A DNA stretch of 64,000 nt from CAVZTX01 sp963778375. GTDB taxonomy: Bacteria > Chloroflexota > Ktedonobacteria > Ktedonobacterales > Ktedonobacteraceae. A program made the translations under genes and the position numbers. This document shows positions 53,035 through 61,333 of the stretch, in pieces. Position 1 is the stretch's first letter; the number at the start of each line of letters is the position of its first letter. The notes under the pieces are model-generated. The model saw only the letters and a list, made by a program, of their open reading frames with translations. It had not been told where the DNA came from and made no database searches. The stretch spans positions 62,001 to 126,000 of the forward strand of contig CAVZTX010000034.1 of NCBI GenBank assembly GCA_963778375.1, in the 5' to 3' direction.

Positions 53035-53724
53035 ATGGATATCGAGGGAACATATACACTTCAGGCGACATCGGAAGATGTAAGAAATCGCCTGGCGGAT
53101 CCGCAAACACTGCTGCGTACCCTTCCAGGAGCCGAACAACTGGAGTCCGTTGATGGGAAGAAATATTCCATTGCCCTAAACATTGGACATGGCCCACTGG
53201 CTGGACGCTACTCCGGTCACGCCACAGTGCTTAAACAGGAAAATCCTCACCATTTTCATTTCATATTTGAAGGCGAGGGGAAGCAGCGCAAGATTCACAG
53301 CGATTGGACCATCGTGCTGGATGAGTACGAGCAACATACTGTTGTCGCCTACGAAGCAAGCGTGAATCTGGGGAAACAGGCTAAGAGGTCTGCATCCCTC
53401 GTAAAGGGAGCCATCAAGCTACTCATTCAAGAATTTTTTACAGCATTGGCTCAACAGTTGCCCTCTATTCCTGCGCATGTCAAGGTAAATGAGGACGATG
53501 AATTGTTCGAGGCGGATCAACCTCACCCTACCATTGTTGTTCCACCTCCGGCTGCGCAGCCAACCTTGGTGCGAACTATCGTCCGCCGATTGCACCTGGG
53601 TGCCAGTGATGATCGAGCACAGGAACAATGGGTTAGGCGTGTAAGACGTTTCGGGATGACATCGATTTTGTTGTTCCTTGTCTGGGTTGGTACCAGGTTG
53701 CCTCGAAAGTTGCTGCGGCATTAG
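53035..53724 (+). CDS. CoxG/SRPBCC-family protein with C-terminal membrane segment
   Basis: A 229-residue protein. Residues 1-150 match the START-like CoxG family: MDIEGTYTLQATSEDVRNRLADPQTLLRTLPGAEQLE, then YSGHATV, and a final long helix. The family includes the CO dehydrogenase assembly factor CoxG, but many members are unrelated to CO. A Pro-rich linker leads to a basic stretch and a transmembrane helix (MTSILLFLVWVGTRLP, about 205-222). The ATG at 53035 follows GAAGGACGTTTTC. No cox genes are nearby. The gene end overlaps the Nudix gene by four bases. Confidence 0.78.
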   Translation: MDIEGTYTLQATSEDVRNRLADPQTLLRTLPGAEQLESVDGKKYSIALNIGHGPLAGRYSGHATVLKQENPHHFHFIFEGEGKQRKIHSDWTIVLDEYEQHTVVAYEASVNLGKQAKRSASLVKGAIKLLIQEFFTALAQQLPSIPAHVKVNEDDELFEADQPHPTIVVPPPAAQPTLVRTIVRRLHLGASDDRAQEQWVRRVRRFGMTSILLFLVWVGTRLPRKLLRH

Positions 53725-54173
53725 ATCGTTTCTCCGTTCATAGCTGAGGCAAACGCTTCCACCAGTTTGGGCACAGTCTCATAATTCGAAAGCTCTGATG
53801 GAGCTATCCAACGCATCTGCTTGGCCTCCCAGTCGAGGCGAATAGTGTTTGGAGCAAGTACCTCAAAGAGAAAGGGATGGACATACCAGCGCCGTTCTAT
53901 TGCGGCGTCTTCATACTCTACGACAGCCCCTCTTTTGAGCATACGGACTTGCTCCCGTTGTAGTCCCGTTTCCTCGCGTATCTCGGTGTAAGCTTGCTCA
54001 TCGGGAGTTACACCTTGCTCGACAAAGCCACTTATGCCTGCCCAATGCGCATGATAACTGCCAACACGATTGCTGCGTTGCACGATAAGAATACGAGGTT
54101 CGCCACTATCTAACCGCATAAGAAAACAAGTGACCACATGTGTTGGGCGCAAAGATTGTTGTTGCTGATTCAT
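53721..54173 (-). CDS. Nudix hydrolase
   Basis: A 150-residue protein with a Nudix box (GFVEQGVTPDEQAYTEIREETGL, about residues 49-71). The box keeps the EIREETGL metal site; the Arg before it in the consensus is Thr here. Other family features such as AGISG and the C-terminal beta strands are present. It would hydrolyse a nucleoside diphosphate derivative. Single gene, convergent with the CoxG-like gene. Confidence 0.92.
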   Translation of the reverse strand: MNQQQQSLRPTHVVTCFLMRLDSGEPRILIVQRSNRVGSYHAHWAGISGFVEQGVTPDEQAYTEIREETGLQREQVRMLKRGAVVEYEDAAIERRWYVHPFLFEVLAPNTIRLDWEAKQMRWIAPSELSNYETVPKLVEAFASAMNGETI

Positions 54174-54412
54174 TTTTTCTACTCCTGCGATGGGTTTTTA
54201 TGTGTGCTATGTACTGTGCTATTGACGGCAGCATAGCACACAGCCGACTAAAAACTGTTCCATCCCCATTTTTCCTTCTTGACAGAGCCAGGATGCTCCT
54301 ATATAGTAAGCTTGGCGGATAGTACACCTTTCGTAATCAAGCATTTTTACCTAATTTGATTATACCTTTTTACAGCCTTTTAAAGGCTCTTGCTATTTGG
54401 AGGTAGACCAAC

Positions 54413-55966
54413 GTGTCACCAACTATAATTGTCCTCGTCTTGATCGTTCTGGTAGTAGGAGCAACTATTGCTCTGATTGCCGGATATCTTGTTGGGACGA
54501 TGCGCAATAGACAACAATTTGAAGAACGCCTGCGGGCTGAAAAGGAGGCTAGCGAGCAGCGGCTCCTGGATCTCCAGACTCAGCAGCGTCAGGCACTACA
54601 CGAAGCGCGTGATGAAACGGCGAGTATTCGTGCAGCTATTGAGCGCGAGAATGCCGAACGGCGTGCTGAACTTATGCGTCAGGAACGACGCATGCAGCAA
54701 AAAGAAGAGACGCTCGAACGCAAGATCGAGGCGCTTGAACAGCGAGATCGCCGCTTGACGGCACGTGAGCGTTCCTTTGAACAATCACGCGAAGAGATAG
54801 AAGAGATCAAGCGCAAACAACTGAGTGAGCTTGAGCGCATTGCCCAATTGACGGAAGAGCAGGCCAAAGATGTCTTGCTATCACGCATCGAAAATCAGGT
54901 ACGAGCAGAAGCCGCACAACGCGCCCGTGCTATTGAGGAAGAGGCACGTGAACAGGCGGAAGCCCGCGCCCGCGAGATTATTACCCTTGCAATCCAACGT
55001 TGCGCCTCAGATCAAGTCGCGGAGGCGGTAGTCTCGGTTGTGCCACTGCCCAACGACGAGATGAAGGGACGTATCATCGGACGTGAGGGACGCAATATTC
55101 GTGCGCTAGAAGCGGCGACCGGGGTTGATCTTATCATTGACGACACCCCAGAAGCGGTGATTCTTTCCGGGTTTGACCCTGTGCGTCGTGAGGTTGCTCG
55201 TCTTGCATTGACAAAGTTGATTCTGGATGGGCGCATCCATCCGGCTCGTATCGAGGATGTCGTTGCCAAAGCGCGGCAGGAAGTAGATGCGATTGTGCGC
55301 GAAGAGGGCGAGCGTGCCGCGATGGAGGCGAATGTTCCTGGTTTGCAGCCGGAATTGCTCAAAATCCTGGGGCGTTTACATTTCCGCACAAGTTACGGTC
55401 AGAACGTGCTTGCGCATTCGGTAGAGGTATCCATCCTGGCCGGGACTATTGCTCACGAGCTAGGAGCCGATGTGAATGTATGTAAAACAGCCGCGCTGTT
55501 ACATGACATGGGTAAAGCTATCGACCAGGAGGTTGAAGGACCGCACGCCATCATCGGTGGTGAAATCGCCCGCCGTTTCGGTAAGTCACCCAAGGTGATT
55601 CACGCGATGGTAGCACACCACGCGACTGAAGCCGAACCTCAGAGCCTGGAAGCTGCCATCGTGCAGGCGGCGGATGCAATTTCTGCTGCTCGACCTGGCG
55701 CACGGCGTGAGACCATTGATCTCTACATTAAGCGCCTGGAGGCGCTTGAGGGTATCGCAAACTCGTTTACCGGCGTGGAAAAATCGTTCGCTATCCAGGC
55801 TGGACGCGAGGTGCGTATTATCGTCAAACCCGAAGAAATTGACGAATTTGCAGCGAACCAGCTTGCCAGCGAGATCGCGCACAAAATCGAGGAGAGCCTG
55901 GATTATCCTGGGCAAATCAAAGTGTGTGTGGTGCGTGAGACTCGTGCAATAGATTATGCGAGATGA
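54413..55966 (+). CDS. rny: ribonuclease Y
   Basis: A 517-residue membrane-anchored endoribonuclease starting mRNA decay. The N-terminal transmembrane helix (IIVLVLIVLVVGATIALIAGYLVG), a long charged coiled coil (about residues 35-195), a KH domain (MKGRIIGREGRNIRALEAATGVDLIIDDTPEAVILSGFDP, about 215-255) and an HD domain (HSVEVSILAGTIA, AALLHDMGKAID, about 335-430) are all present. GTG start behind GGAGGTAGACCAAC. Its stop region has been copied into the repeat unit downstream. Confidence 0.97.
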   Translation: MSPTIIVLVLIVLVVGATIALIAGYLVGTMRNRQQFEERLRAEKEASEQRLLDLQTQQRQALHEARDETASIRAAIERENAERRAELMRQERRMQQKEETLERKIEALEQRDRRLTARERSFEQSREEIEEIKRKQLSELERIAQLTEEQAKDVLLSRIENQVRAEAAQRARAIEEEAREQAEARAREIITLAIQRCASDQVAEAVVSVVPLPNDEMKGRIIGREGRNIRALEAATGVDLIIDDTPEAVILSGFDPVRREVARLALTKLILDGRIHPARIEDVVAKARQEVDAIVREEGERAAMEANVPGLQPELLKILGRLHFRTSYGQNVLAHSVEVSILAGTIAHELGADVNVCKTAALLHDMGKAIDQEVEGPHAIIGGEIARRFGKSPKVIHAMVAHHATEAEPQSLEAAIVQAADAISAARPGARRETIDLYIKRLEALEGIANSFTGVEKSFAIQAGREVRIIVKPEEIDEFAANQLASEIAHKIEESLDYPGQIKVCVVRETRAIDYAR

Positions 55967-56106
55967 GACCAATGCTCGTATCCTGTAGGGGCAGTGCCTT
56001 GTGCCTGCCCTCGCCAAGCTTATGCGAGATGAGACCAATGCTCGTATCCTGTAGGGGCAGTGCCTTGTGCCTGCCCTCGCCAAGCGTGCAATAGATTATG
56101 CGAGAT
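55955..56106 (+). repeat. 66-base tandem duplication containing a hairpin and the rny stop region
   Basis: Units at 55955-56019 and 56021-56085 are nearly identical: TATGCGAGATGAGACC, ATGCTCGTATCCTG, then the GGGGCAGTGCC...TGCCTGCCC hairpin, then TCGCCAAGC. A third partial copy (56087-56106, TGCAATAGATTATGCGAGATG) repeats the end of rny, including its stop. Confidence 0.92.
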
Positions 56107-56145
56107 GAGGCAAATGCTCGTATTTGCCTCTAGAAAGTGTTTGTA

Positions 56146-57030
56146 ATGACCAATTATATCGATCTTCATACGCATTCAACTGCTTCTGACGGTATCTACT
56201 CACCTACTGAACTGCTCCAGCGTGCCAAAGATATCGGGCTACGGGTGCTTGCCCTGACCGATCATGATAGCACAGGGGGACTCGAAGAGGCTGCGCAGGT
56301 GGCGGGAAAACTGGATATTGATCTCATTCCCGGCATCGAGATCAATACTGATGTGAGTGGTGGCGAAGTGCACGTCCTTGGCTATTTCCCAGAGTATACC
56401 CGCACGGCATTTCAGGCGACATTGAAGGTGCTGCGCGATGCGCGTGAGCGACGTGGACAACGCATGGTCGAGCTTTTAAATGAACAGGGTATTAATGTTT
56501 CCTGGGAGCGCGTGCGCCAGATAGCTCAGGGCGCAGTTGGCCGTCCACATGTCGCTAAGGCGCTGTTGGAAGCTGGCTATGTGCAGACTATCGGAGAGGC
56601 TTTCGATAAATACATCGGTACGGGCTGTTTTGCATATGTTCCTCGTTACAGACTGACACCGGATGACGCTGTACGCTTGATTGCCAGCGCTAATGGTTTG
56701 CCGGTAATAGCGCATCCCTATGATCTACCTGGTATCGCGGAACTACGTAACTGGTTGCCTGATCTGTGCGAGGCTGGTATGGTCGGCCTGGAGACATATT
56801 ACGGTCCGTATACGCCCGAGATCGAGCAAGAACTACTTGCACTGGCCAATGAGTATCATCTTATTCCGACAGGTGGGACCGATTTTCACGGGCCTGGCAT
56901 CCATCCTACCCCACTTGGTGGACGGCATGTCCCATATGAGGCGGTTGAGCGTTTAAAGGCTGAGGCAGCAAAGCGACGTGGGAAAACTCCACCTGCGTTT
57001 GAGTTGCCTCCTCCTGTTGAAGAAAAATGA
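56146..57030 (+). CDS. PHP-domain phosphoesterase (RNase AM / nucleoside bisphosphatase-like)
   Basis: A 294-residue metal-dependent PHP phosphoesterase: YIDLHTHSTASDGIYSPTELL at the start, LALTDHDSTGGLEEA, IPGIEINT, HVLGYF, AHPYDLPG (about residue 190) and GGTDFHGP (about 245) give the metal-binding His and Asp residues. The family (YciV/TrpH) removes 3' phosphates from nucleotide bisphosphates or trims RNA 5' ends. Its place right after rny supports a role in RNA turnover. ATG at 56146 is chosen; a GTG three codons before is possible. Confidence 0.9.
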   Translation: MTNYIDLHTHSTASDGIYSPTELLQRAKDIGLRVLALTDHDSTGGLEEAAQVAGKLDIDLIPGIEINTDVSGGEVHVLGYFPEYTRTAFQATLKVLRDARERRGQRMVELLNEQGINVSWERVRQIAQGAVGRPHVAKALLEAGYVQTIGEAFDKYIGTGCFAYVPRYRLTPDDAVRLIASANGLPVIAHPYDLPGIAELRNWLPDLCEAGMVGLETYYGPYTPEIEQELLALANEYHLIPTGGTDFHGPGIHPTPLGGRHVPYEAVERLKAEAAKRRGKTPPAFELPPPVEEK

Positions 57031-57036
57031 AAATAG

Positions 57037-57105
57037 CGAATGCGCCGTACAAGTTTTGTTCACGTTGCCACAGGCAAAGCAGGCATAACTTGTACGGCGC
57101 ATTCG
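57037..57105 (+). terminator. long hairpin after the PHP gene
   Basis: Perfect 19-base arms (CGAATGCGCCGTACAAGTT at 57037-57055 and its complement at 57087-57105) with a 31-base loop, starting seven bases after the stop. No clear T-run follows, but its position is that of a terminator. Confidence 0.75.
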
Positions 57106-57242
57106 TCATAAATAAGATATTCTCGTAACTTCATGCGTAGCTCATACGTATCAAAAAGAAGATGAATGGGGCGAACACTTGAAATCCGCTTCGCTCCTTG
57201 CACTATTCATAGGATGACAAGACTGAGCATAGAGGTAAAGCT

Positions 57243-57824
57243 TTGAGCCAGGAACATAATGTTAAGAAGCGATCCAACGCGGGACGCGAAATTGTCGAGA
57301 CGATCTTACTCACGCTTTTGATATTCCTGGTGCTCCGATTCGCTGTGCAGAACTATCGTGTAGATGGGCAGAGCATGGAACCCAGTCTGCATGATCAGGA
57401 ATACATACTTGTTGATAAAGCAGCTTACCTCTTTCATGCACCTGATCGTGGCGATGTGATTGTCTTTGAATACCCTCTAGATCCTCAAGTAGACTATATC
57501 AAGCGCATCATCGCAATTCCTGGCGATACTATTACCATTGTTGGCGAGACGGTGAAGGTTGATGGGGTCACGTTGAGCGAACCATACATCAACAAAGATG
57601 ACCTGTTTAACCCCTTTGGTCCGATTACAAACCGTGTTGTGGGGCCAGGCGAGTACTTTGTAATGGGGGATAATCGCGGCAATAGCTCCGACTCGCGAGA
57701 TTGGGGCTTTGTGCCGCGTCAAAATATTATTGGGAAAGCCGCGCTAACCTACTGGCCGTTCGGTGAAAATAACTTTGGCCTGCTTCCTAATTTCGGTAGC
57801 GTCTTTGCAAAGGTGCATCAGTAA
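57243..57824 (+). CDS. lepB: signal peptidase I
   Basis: A 193-residue type I signal peptidase with one N-terminal transmembrane helix (ETILLTLLIFLVLRFAV). Catalytic Ser is in DGQSMEPSL (about residue 44) and catalytic Lys in DYIKRIIAIPGD (about 84); box D/E GPGEYFVMGDNRGNSSDSRDWG is intact (about 140). A TTG start at 57243 is preceded by AGAGGT; a later start would remove the charged N-terminus. It works on the outer face of the membrane to release exported proteins. Confidence 0.95.
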   Translation: MSQEHNVKKRSNAGREIVETILLTLLIFLVLRFAVQNYRVDGQSMEPSLHDQEYILVDKAAYLFHAPDRGDVIVFEYPLDPQVDYIKRIIAIPGDTITIVGETVKVDGVTLSEPYINKDDLFNPFGPITNRVVGPGEYFVMGDNRGNSSDSRDWGFVPRQNIIGKAALTYWPFGENNFGLLPNFGSVFAKVHQ

Positions 57825-57917
57825 GCAGATAGCACAAATGGCATAGCTAATTTGACACCTTCTTGGGATGCCTCTACAATAATTGATGTTCGTCAATTGG
57901 TAACCAAGGAGGAAGAA

Positions 57918-59156
57918 GTGTCTACTATACGGCTTAAGAAATCCCTCTCTATCGTCAGTGTTGTTATTTTAGCGCTTGTGGGATTTAGTGCGTGCTCGCA
58001 AACTACTCCTACTCTCACTGTCAGTGGAACACCGATTAAAATTGGTTTCTCGGTGTCTCTTACAAAAGATTTTTCAGCCGATGGGCAGGCAACATTACAG
58101 GGTTACCAACTTTGGGCAGACAATATCAACAAAGCAGGCGGTCTGCTTGGTCACCCTGTGCAGTTAGTCTACCACGACGATACGTCTGATCCCGATCAAA
58201 CCACAAAGGTCTATCAGCAACTCATTACCGTTGATCACGTTAACCTTGTATTTGGACCTTTCTCCTCCTTGCTGACAAAACCTGCATCCTTAGTTGCCCA
58301 GCACTACGGATATGCGATGGTCGAAGGTTCGGGCGGCGGGCCTTCTGTATTTAATAGGGGACTGCACAATATCTTTGACACCTCTGTCCCGGTCGCTAAC
58401 AACCTGACCACCTTTGCGCTGTATATTCTCTCGCTACCACAGAATGAGCGACCCAAGACAGCCGCTTATGCTACCTCGGATGACCCATTTACACAACCAC
58501 AGTTGGATGTCGCAAGAACTTTATTAGAGAATGGTGGAGTCCGCACTGTCTATAATGTGGTTTACAGCGCGGACACGACAAAGGACGTTACACCTTACGC
58601 CGATCAAGTAATTCACTCAGGTGCGGATGTTGTCCTTCTTGGCACGCTACTGCCCGACATCACTACCTATATCAAAAGATTTCGCCAGCAGCACTACAAT
58701 CCAAAGGCGCTTATTGCCACGGCTGGCCCCGACCTGGGTAAGGATTTCATCAACGCCGTCGGCCTCTCATCCACAGAAGGGGTTTTCGTTCCAAATGGCT
58801 GGTATCCCCAGGCCAACAACTTCGAGAACGCTCACATGGTTCAAGACTACCTGGCTCAACATCCAGGTACCACTGCTGATGCCATTAATGCGGATGTTGC
58901 CGAGGCATACTCTGTGGGCCAGGTGCTGGAACAAGCCGTTACCAAAATTAACAGCATCGACAATACCAGGCTTATCAATGAACTTCATTCGGATACGTTC
59001 AACAGCGTTCAAGGAGCGGTGAAGTTCGATGCGACAGGTCAAAACACGTTGGGATTGGCATATCTGTTCCAATGGCAAGGTGGAAACTTTATACCTGTGT
59101 ATCCATCTTTCGCCGCGGCGGAAAACCCGACCTTCCCCAAACAGCCGTGGTCATGA
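57918..59156 (+). CDS. branched-chain amino acid-type ABC substrate-binding lipoprotein
   Basis: A 412-residue lipoprotein of the periplasmic-binding-protein type 1 (LivJ-like) family. GTG start at 57918 directly behind AAGGAGGAAGAA. Signal sequence with lipobox GFSAC, then IKIGFSVSLTKDFSADGQATLQGYQLWADNINKAGGLLG, VQLVYHDDTSDPDQT, VNLVFGPFSS, and the later VAEAYSVGQVLEQAV. No permease or ATPase genes are next to it. The ligand is not predictable. The gene end overlaps the accC gene by six bases. Confidence 0.9.
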   Translation: MSTIRLKKSLSIVSVVILALVGFSACSQTTPTLTVSGTPIKIGFSVSLTKDFSADGQATLQGYQLWADNINKAGGLLGHPVQLVYHDDTSDPDQTTKVYQQLITVDHVNLVFGPFSSLLTKPASLVAQHYGYAMVEGSGGGPSVFNRGLHNIFDTSVPVANNLTTFALYILSLPQNERPKTAAYATSDDPFTQPQLDVARTLLENGGVRTVYNVVYSADTTKDVTPYADQVIHSGADVVLLGTLLPDITTYIKRFRQQHYNPKALIATAGPDLGKDFINAVGLSSTEGVFVPNGWYPQANNFENAHMVQDYLAQHPGTTADAINADVAEAYSVGQVLEQAVTKINSIDNTRLINELHSDTFNSVQGAVKFDATGQNTLGLAYLFQWQGGNFIPVYPSFAAAENPTFPKQPWS

Positions 59157-60776
59157 CATTCTGCGCACAGCTTCTTTCCAACCCAGGTCGCGCCAACGGC
59201 TTCTCTCGGTGTCGTTGTCGCCTGCCGGTCGCCGTCGGAGTTTTTCCTTTTCAGTTTCCTCATTCATTAAAAGGCTGCCAACGATAGCGGCAACTTGAGT
59301 GGGTGCGAGAGGCTCTTTCTCATCGGATGAAGCTCCGTTAGCCCCGATAGGTAGCGGATCAATCGCCGTTAGGCGCGATGCATCTTCCCCTACGGAGGGA
59401 GTGTCAATATTTCTGGTGTCCCATTCTTCGGCTATGAAGTCAGTGGACATATCACCAGCGATAAAGCGCGGATGTTGCATAAGCCAACGAACAAAGGGCA
59501 GAGTTGTGCGTACGCCCATTATGTGATATTCGGACAGCGCACGCCGCATGCGGGCGATTGCATATTGACGATCGCTAGCCCAGACAATGAGCTTTGATAG
59601 TAAGGGATCGTAGAAAAGTGGTACCTGCAATCCTGCATACAACCCACTATCCAGGCGTACCCCTGGACCAGATGGCTCTTGCAACGCCTGTACTGTCCCT
59701 GTGGCGGGTAGAAAGCGATTTTCGGGGTCTTCCGCCGAGATACGACACTCGATGGCCGAGCCACGAAATCGAACCTGCTCCTGTGTGAAAGAGAGGGGTA
59801 AACCGGCAGCAACACGGAACTGCTCTTGCACGAGATCGATACCTGTACACAGCTCCGTCACCGGGTGTTCCACCTGGATACGCGCATTTACCTCCAGAAA
59901 ATAGAAGTTACGGTCGGGTCCGAGCAAACATTCAACCGTCCCAGCATTGACGTAGTCGATAGCACGAATGAGCTTGACCGCGGCTGATGTAATGCGTTCC
60001 CGCAGTTCTTCATCTATTACTGGCGAAGGAGACTCTTCGACAAGTTTTTGATGGCGGCGCTGTATGCTGCACTCGCGCTCGCCAAGGTGTACGACGTTGC
60101 CATGAGTATCGGCGATGATCTGAACCTCGATGTGTCGCGCTGGAGAGATAGCCTTCTCCATGTATACGCGGCTATCGCTAAAAGCACTTTTGGCTTCGCT
60201 GCGTGCGATGCGCAGCGATGGGAGCAGATCCTTGGGGTCGCGTACGAATCGAATGCCTTTACCTCCTCCACCTCCCGCGGCTTTCAATAGCAATGGGTAG
60301 CCTATTTGCTCGGCAATTTCCAGTGCTCTGGCATCATCTTCGATATCGGTCATGGTGCCAGGCACAATTGGCACTCCCGCCGCTTGGGCCAAACGACGAG
60401 CGGCAGTCTTCTCGCCCATAGCACGTTGCGCTTCTGCTGAGGGACCTACAAAAATCAGCCCTTCGGCGATACAGGTCTCGACAAACGTGGCATTCTCTGC
60501 TAAGAAACCATAGCCGGGATGAACTGCCTGCGCACCCGAACGCTTTGCTACCTCTATCAAGGTGGGAATATGCAGATAGCTTTTACTCGCTTGAGAGGGG
60601 CCAATGTGATACGCTTCGTCAGCCATACGCACATGCAGAGCATTGCGGTCGGCATCACTGTATACAGCTACGCTGGTTAGCCCTAGTTCACGGCAGGCCC
60701 GAATGACGCGGATGGCAATTTCTCCTCTATTGGCAATCAGTACTTTTTGAAAAGGCCATTTGGTTATGTCATCCAT
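59151..60776 (-). CDS. accC: biotin carboxylase subunit of acetyl/acyl-CoA carboxylase
   Basis: A 541-residue ATP-grasp enzyme: FQKVLIANRGEIAIRVIRACRELGL at the start, HPGYGFLAENATFVE, KAAGGGGGKGIRFVR, the ECSIQRRHQKLVEESPSP loop, and FLEVNARIQVEHPVTELCTGIDLV with the catalytic residues. It carboxylates biotin with bicarbonate and ATP. A C-terminal extension of about 90 residues after the family's end is Ser/Glu/Arg-rich and lacks a biotin attachment motif. The ATG at 60776 sits exactly at the point where the sequence changes character, so the natural upstream region is missing. Confidence 0.95.
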   Translation of the reverse strand: MDDITKWPFQKVLIANRGEIAIRVIRACRELGLTSVAVYSDADRNALHVRMADEAYHIGPSQASKSYLHIPTLIEVAKRSGAQAVHPGYGFLAENATFVETCIAEGLIFVGPSAEAQRAMGEKTAARRLAQAAGVPIVPGTMTDIEDDARALEIAEQIGYPLLLKAAGGGGGKGIRFVRDPKDLLPSLRIARSEAKSAFSDSRVYMEKAISPARHIEVQIIADTHGNVVHLGERECSIQRRHQKLVEESPSPVIDEELRERITSAAVKLIRAIDYVNAGTVECLLGPDRNFYFLEVNARIQVEHPVTELCTGIDLVQEQFRVAAGLPLSFTQEQVRFRGSAIECRISAEDPENRFLPATGTVQALQEPSGPGVRLDSGLYAGLQVPLFYDPLLSKLIVWASDRQYAIARMRRALSEYHIMGVRTTLPFVRWLMQHPRFIAGDMSTDFIAEEWDTRNIDTPSVGEDASRLTAIDPLPIGANGASSDEKEPLAPTQVAAIVGSLLMNEETEKEKLRRRPAGDNDTERSRWRDLGWKEAVRRMS

Positions 60777-61045
60777 TGAGAGCGGCGGATTGGGAACAAG
60801 CCTTGGAGAAACTGGCCGAAGCCGGCAAGGGCCGGTGGCAGAACCCGAAGCCCGGCGCTGCCGGCGGCCATCCGGCGAGAGTGTTCCACCTGCTGACACA
60901 ACCGGACGCGGAGGCGGGCGTTGACGTGTTGACAGTTGACGGAACCCCTGATGACAACAGCGCCAGCGTGGGTAGTGTCAACTGTCAACACGTCAACTGC
61001 GAATCGAACGGAGCAACTGTCGGCGCGATTGCAGACCGGAAATAG
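60777..61045 (+). CDS. 3' end of a gene of foreign origin, truncated at the junction
   Basis: A reading frame (AADWEQALEKLAEAGKGRWQ... GGHPARVFHLLTQ) continues to 61045 without a start of its own. The pattern looks like the C-terminal winged helix of DUF3987/primase-type proteins of mobile elements. The beginning would lie left of 60777, where accC now lies on the other strand, so the gene is cut by the join. Confidence 0.6.
60920..60997. repeat. perfect 21-base inverted repeat within the truncated gene
   Basis: Arms 60920-60940 (GTTGACGTGTTGACAGTTGA, then C) and 60977-60997 are exact complements with a 36-base spacer, within coding sequence. It is built of GTTGAC words. Confidence 0.85.
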
Positions 61046-61086
61046 GAAAAGCCATTGTGTTGCCGCGACTAAATCATAAACTGCGA

Positions 61087-61104
61087 ACTTGCTAAACAGC
61101 AAGT
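61087..61104 (+). promoter_or_regulatory. candidate operator of the small XRE regulator
   Basis: ACTTGCT AAAC AGCAAGT, a perfect 7-base inverted repeat 20 bases ahead of the regulator's start, placed as an autoregulatory site would be. Confidence 0.5.
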
Positions 61105-61123
61105 ATCATGGTAACATGCCCGC

Positions 61124-61333
61124 ATGGCAATACGGGCCAAGACGTTGAGCGAACAATTGCGGGCCGCGATTCTGTCGGCTCCCGTGAGCCGGTATCGAAT
61201 GGCCAAGGAAGCGGGAGTGTCCGAAGCTGTACTGTCGCGTTTTGTGAATGGCGAAACCGGCTTACGCATGGCCATCGCGGATCGCGTGGCCGTTTATCTA
61301 AAATTGGAGTTGCGAAAGGTTGGTGACAAATGA
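61124..61333 (+). CDS. small XRE-family helix-turn-helix regulator of the integrative element
   Basis: A 69-residue protein, almost all helix-turn-helix: LSEQLRAAILSAPVSRYRMAKEAGVSEAVLSRFVNGETGLRM. It overlaps the integrase start by four bases (ATGA), so the two are translated together. This pairing of a tiny regulator and a tyrosine integrase is common in integrative elements, and would control excision or integration. Confidence 0.82.
   Translation: MAIRAKTLSEQLRAAILSAPVSRYRMAKEAGVSEAVLSRFVNGETGLRMAIADRVAVYLKLELRKVGDK

Noticed and set aside
53035..53724. CoxG as part of a carbon monoxide dehydrogenase system
   Set aside because: No coxS, coxM or coxL genes are near; the family is broad, so only the fold is claimed.
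55955..56106. CRISPR-like array
   Set aside because: Only two to three adjacent units without unique spacers; it is a tandem duplication.
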